Positions 5,482 through 5,715 of a DNA stretch of 5,715 nucleotides are shown one piece after another (position 1 is the stretch's first letter; each line of letters starts with the position of its first letter). The translations under genes and the position numbers were made by a program. Where the stretch lies: NCBI GenBank assembly GCA_037445185.1, contig JBBIKZ010000140.1:1-5715 (forward strand). Direction: 5' to 3'. The DNA is from JANWZL01 sp037445185. GTDB taxonomy: Bacteria; Pseudomonadota; Gammaproteobacteria; Burkholderiales; Thiobacillaceae. The notes beneath the pieces were generated by a model. It worked only from the letters and a program-made list of their open reading frames with translations, was not told where the DNA came from and did no database searches.

Positions 5482-5715
5482 ATGAGACGGACAGAGTTGC
5501 TACAGGATAGGGGCGATGAGGTTTGAAGAAGCGCATAGATGTTGGCAGTCAGGGCGGCTGACGCAGGAGGATGCGGCGAGGCGGTTGGGGGTGGGTTAAG
5601 CGGACGTTTCGGCGCTCTATCGCCCGCTACGAGGAGGCTGGTCTGGAGGGGCTGGTGGATAGGCTTCTTACACAGGTGTCGCAGCGGCGGGCGCCGGTCG
5701 ATGAGGTGATGGCGG
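5482..5715 (+). pseudogene. Frameshifted ISNCY-family transposase, N-terminal part (runs off the window)
   Basis: The remnant starts with a good ribosome-binding site (GGAGGTG, 5471-5477) and ATG at 5482, giving MRRTELLQ. The reading frame must then shift to continue as MRFEEAHRCWQSGRLTQEDA and on to ARRLGVG (5516-5596), where a TAA follows. One extra base at about 5597 restores the next frame, KRTFRRSIARYEEAGLEG and on to RRAPVDEVMA (5598-5715). Pieced together, this is the N-terminal helix-turn-helix region typical of ISNCY (IS1202-like) transposases, which have MRFEEA, LTQEEAARLLGV, RTFRRY, YEEEGLEGL and VSHRRAPVDEV in the same order. The DDE catalytic region would lie beyond the window. 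Two frameshifts within about 120 bases make an intact product very unlikely. The family assignment is from recalled motifs, not a search. Confidence 0.85.

Larger units (their letters stand above)
5405..5715 (+). mobile_element. 5' end of a decayed insertion sequence, ISNCY (IS1202-like) type
   Basis: The element is recognised by the transposase remnant starting at 5482 and by the AT-richer, repeat-bearing stretch just before it. The left end is not defined by the sequence: I place it at the TGTAGAG at about 5405, but anywhere from about 5375 to 5420 would fit, including TGTCAGG at 5384. The right end is outside the window, so terminal inverted repeats and target duplication cannot be compared. 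Frameshifts in the transposase show that the copy is no longer autonomous. It is oriented away from ssb, on the opposite strand to all the other genes. Confidence 0.45.

Overview
This GC-rich window is packed with genes on one strand and looks like a proteobacterial chromosome, most likely a gammaproteobacterium or a close relative. The evidence is a classic single-stranded DNA-binding protein (SSB) with an E. coli-like OB fold and acidic tip, an acyl-ACP-synthetase-type ligase closely resembling the ligase half of E. coli Aas, a Gram-negative TonB-dependent outer-membrane receptor, and the start of an FmdB-type zinc-ribbon gene. The lineage is an inference from protein resemblance only; no rRNA or other marker is present.

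The layout is described in the direction of transcription, on the minus strand from high to low coordinates. A good -10 box (5369-5374) and a strong Shine-Dalgarno precede ssb (5322-4870). After 6 bases comes an uncharacterised 325-residue gene (4863-3886). After 51 bases comes an AMP-forming acyl-CoA/acyl-ACP synthetase (3834-2272), whose end overlaps by 13 bases the GTG start of a TonB-dependent receptor (2284-272). These four genes can form one transcription unit: none of the gaps holds a promoter or terminator that I can see. The 242 bases beyond the receptor (30-271) hold two small hairpins and an extended -10 promoter that drives a new gene, an FmdB-family zinc-ribbon protein, of which only the first nine complete codons are inside the window (29-1).

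The right end (about 5380-5715) is different. On the plus strand it holds the decayed 5' part of an insertion-sequence transposase of the ISNCY (IS1202-like) type, broken by two frameshifts. It is preceded by subterminal-looking repeats, TGTCCGG twice around a 13-base palindrome. The remnant lies immediately upstream of the ssb promoter, so the native upstream neighbour of ssb has been separated from it.

The likely functions do not form an obvious single pathway: DNA maintenance (ssb), an unknown protein, acyl activation, and outer-membrane uptake. The most defensible sub-units are ssb plus the unknown gene (6-base gap) and ligase plus receptor (overlapping, probably translationally coupled). 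I see no CRISPR array, RNA gene or toxin-antitoxin pair. The points most worth following are the unknown protein tied to ssb, the stand-alone Aas-like ligase coupled to a receptor, and the junction of the transposon remnant with the ssb promoter.
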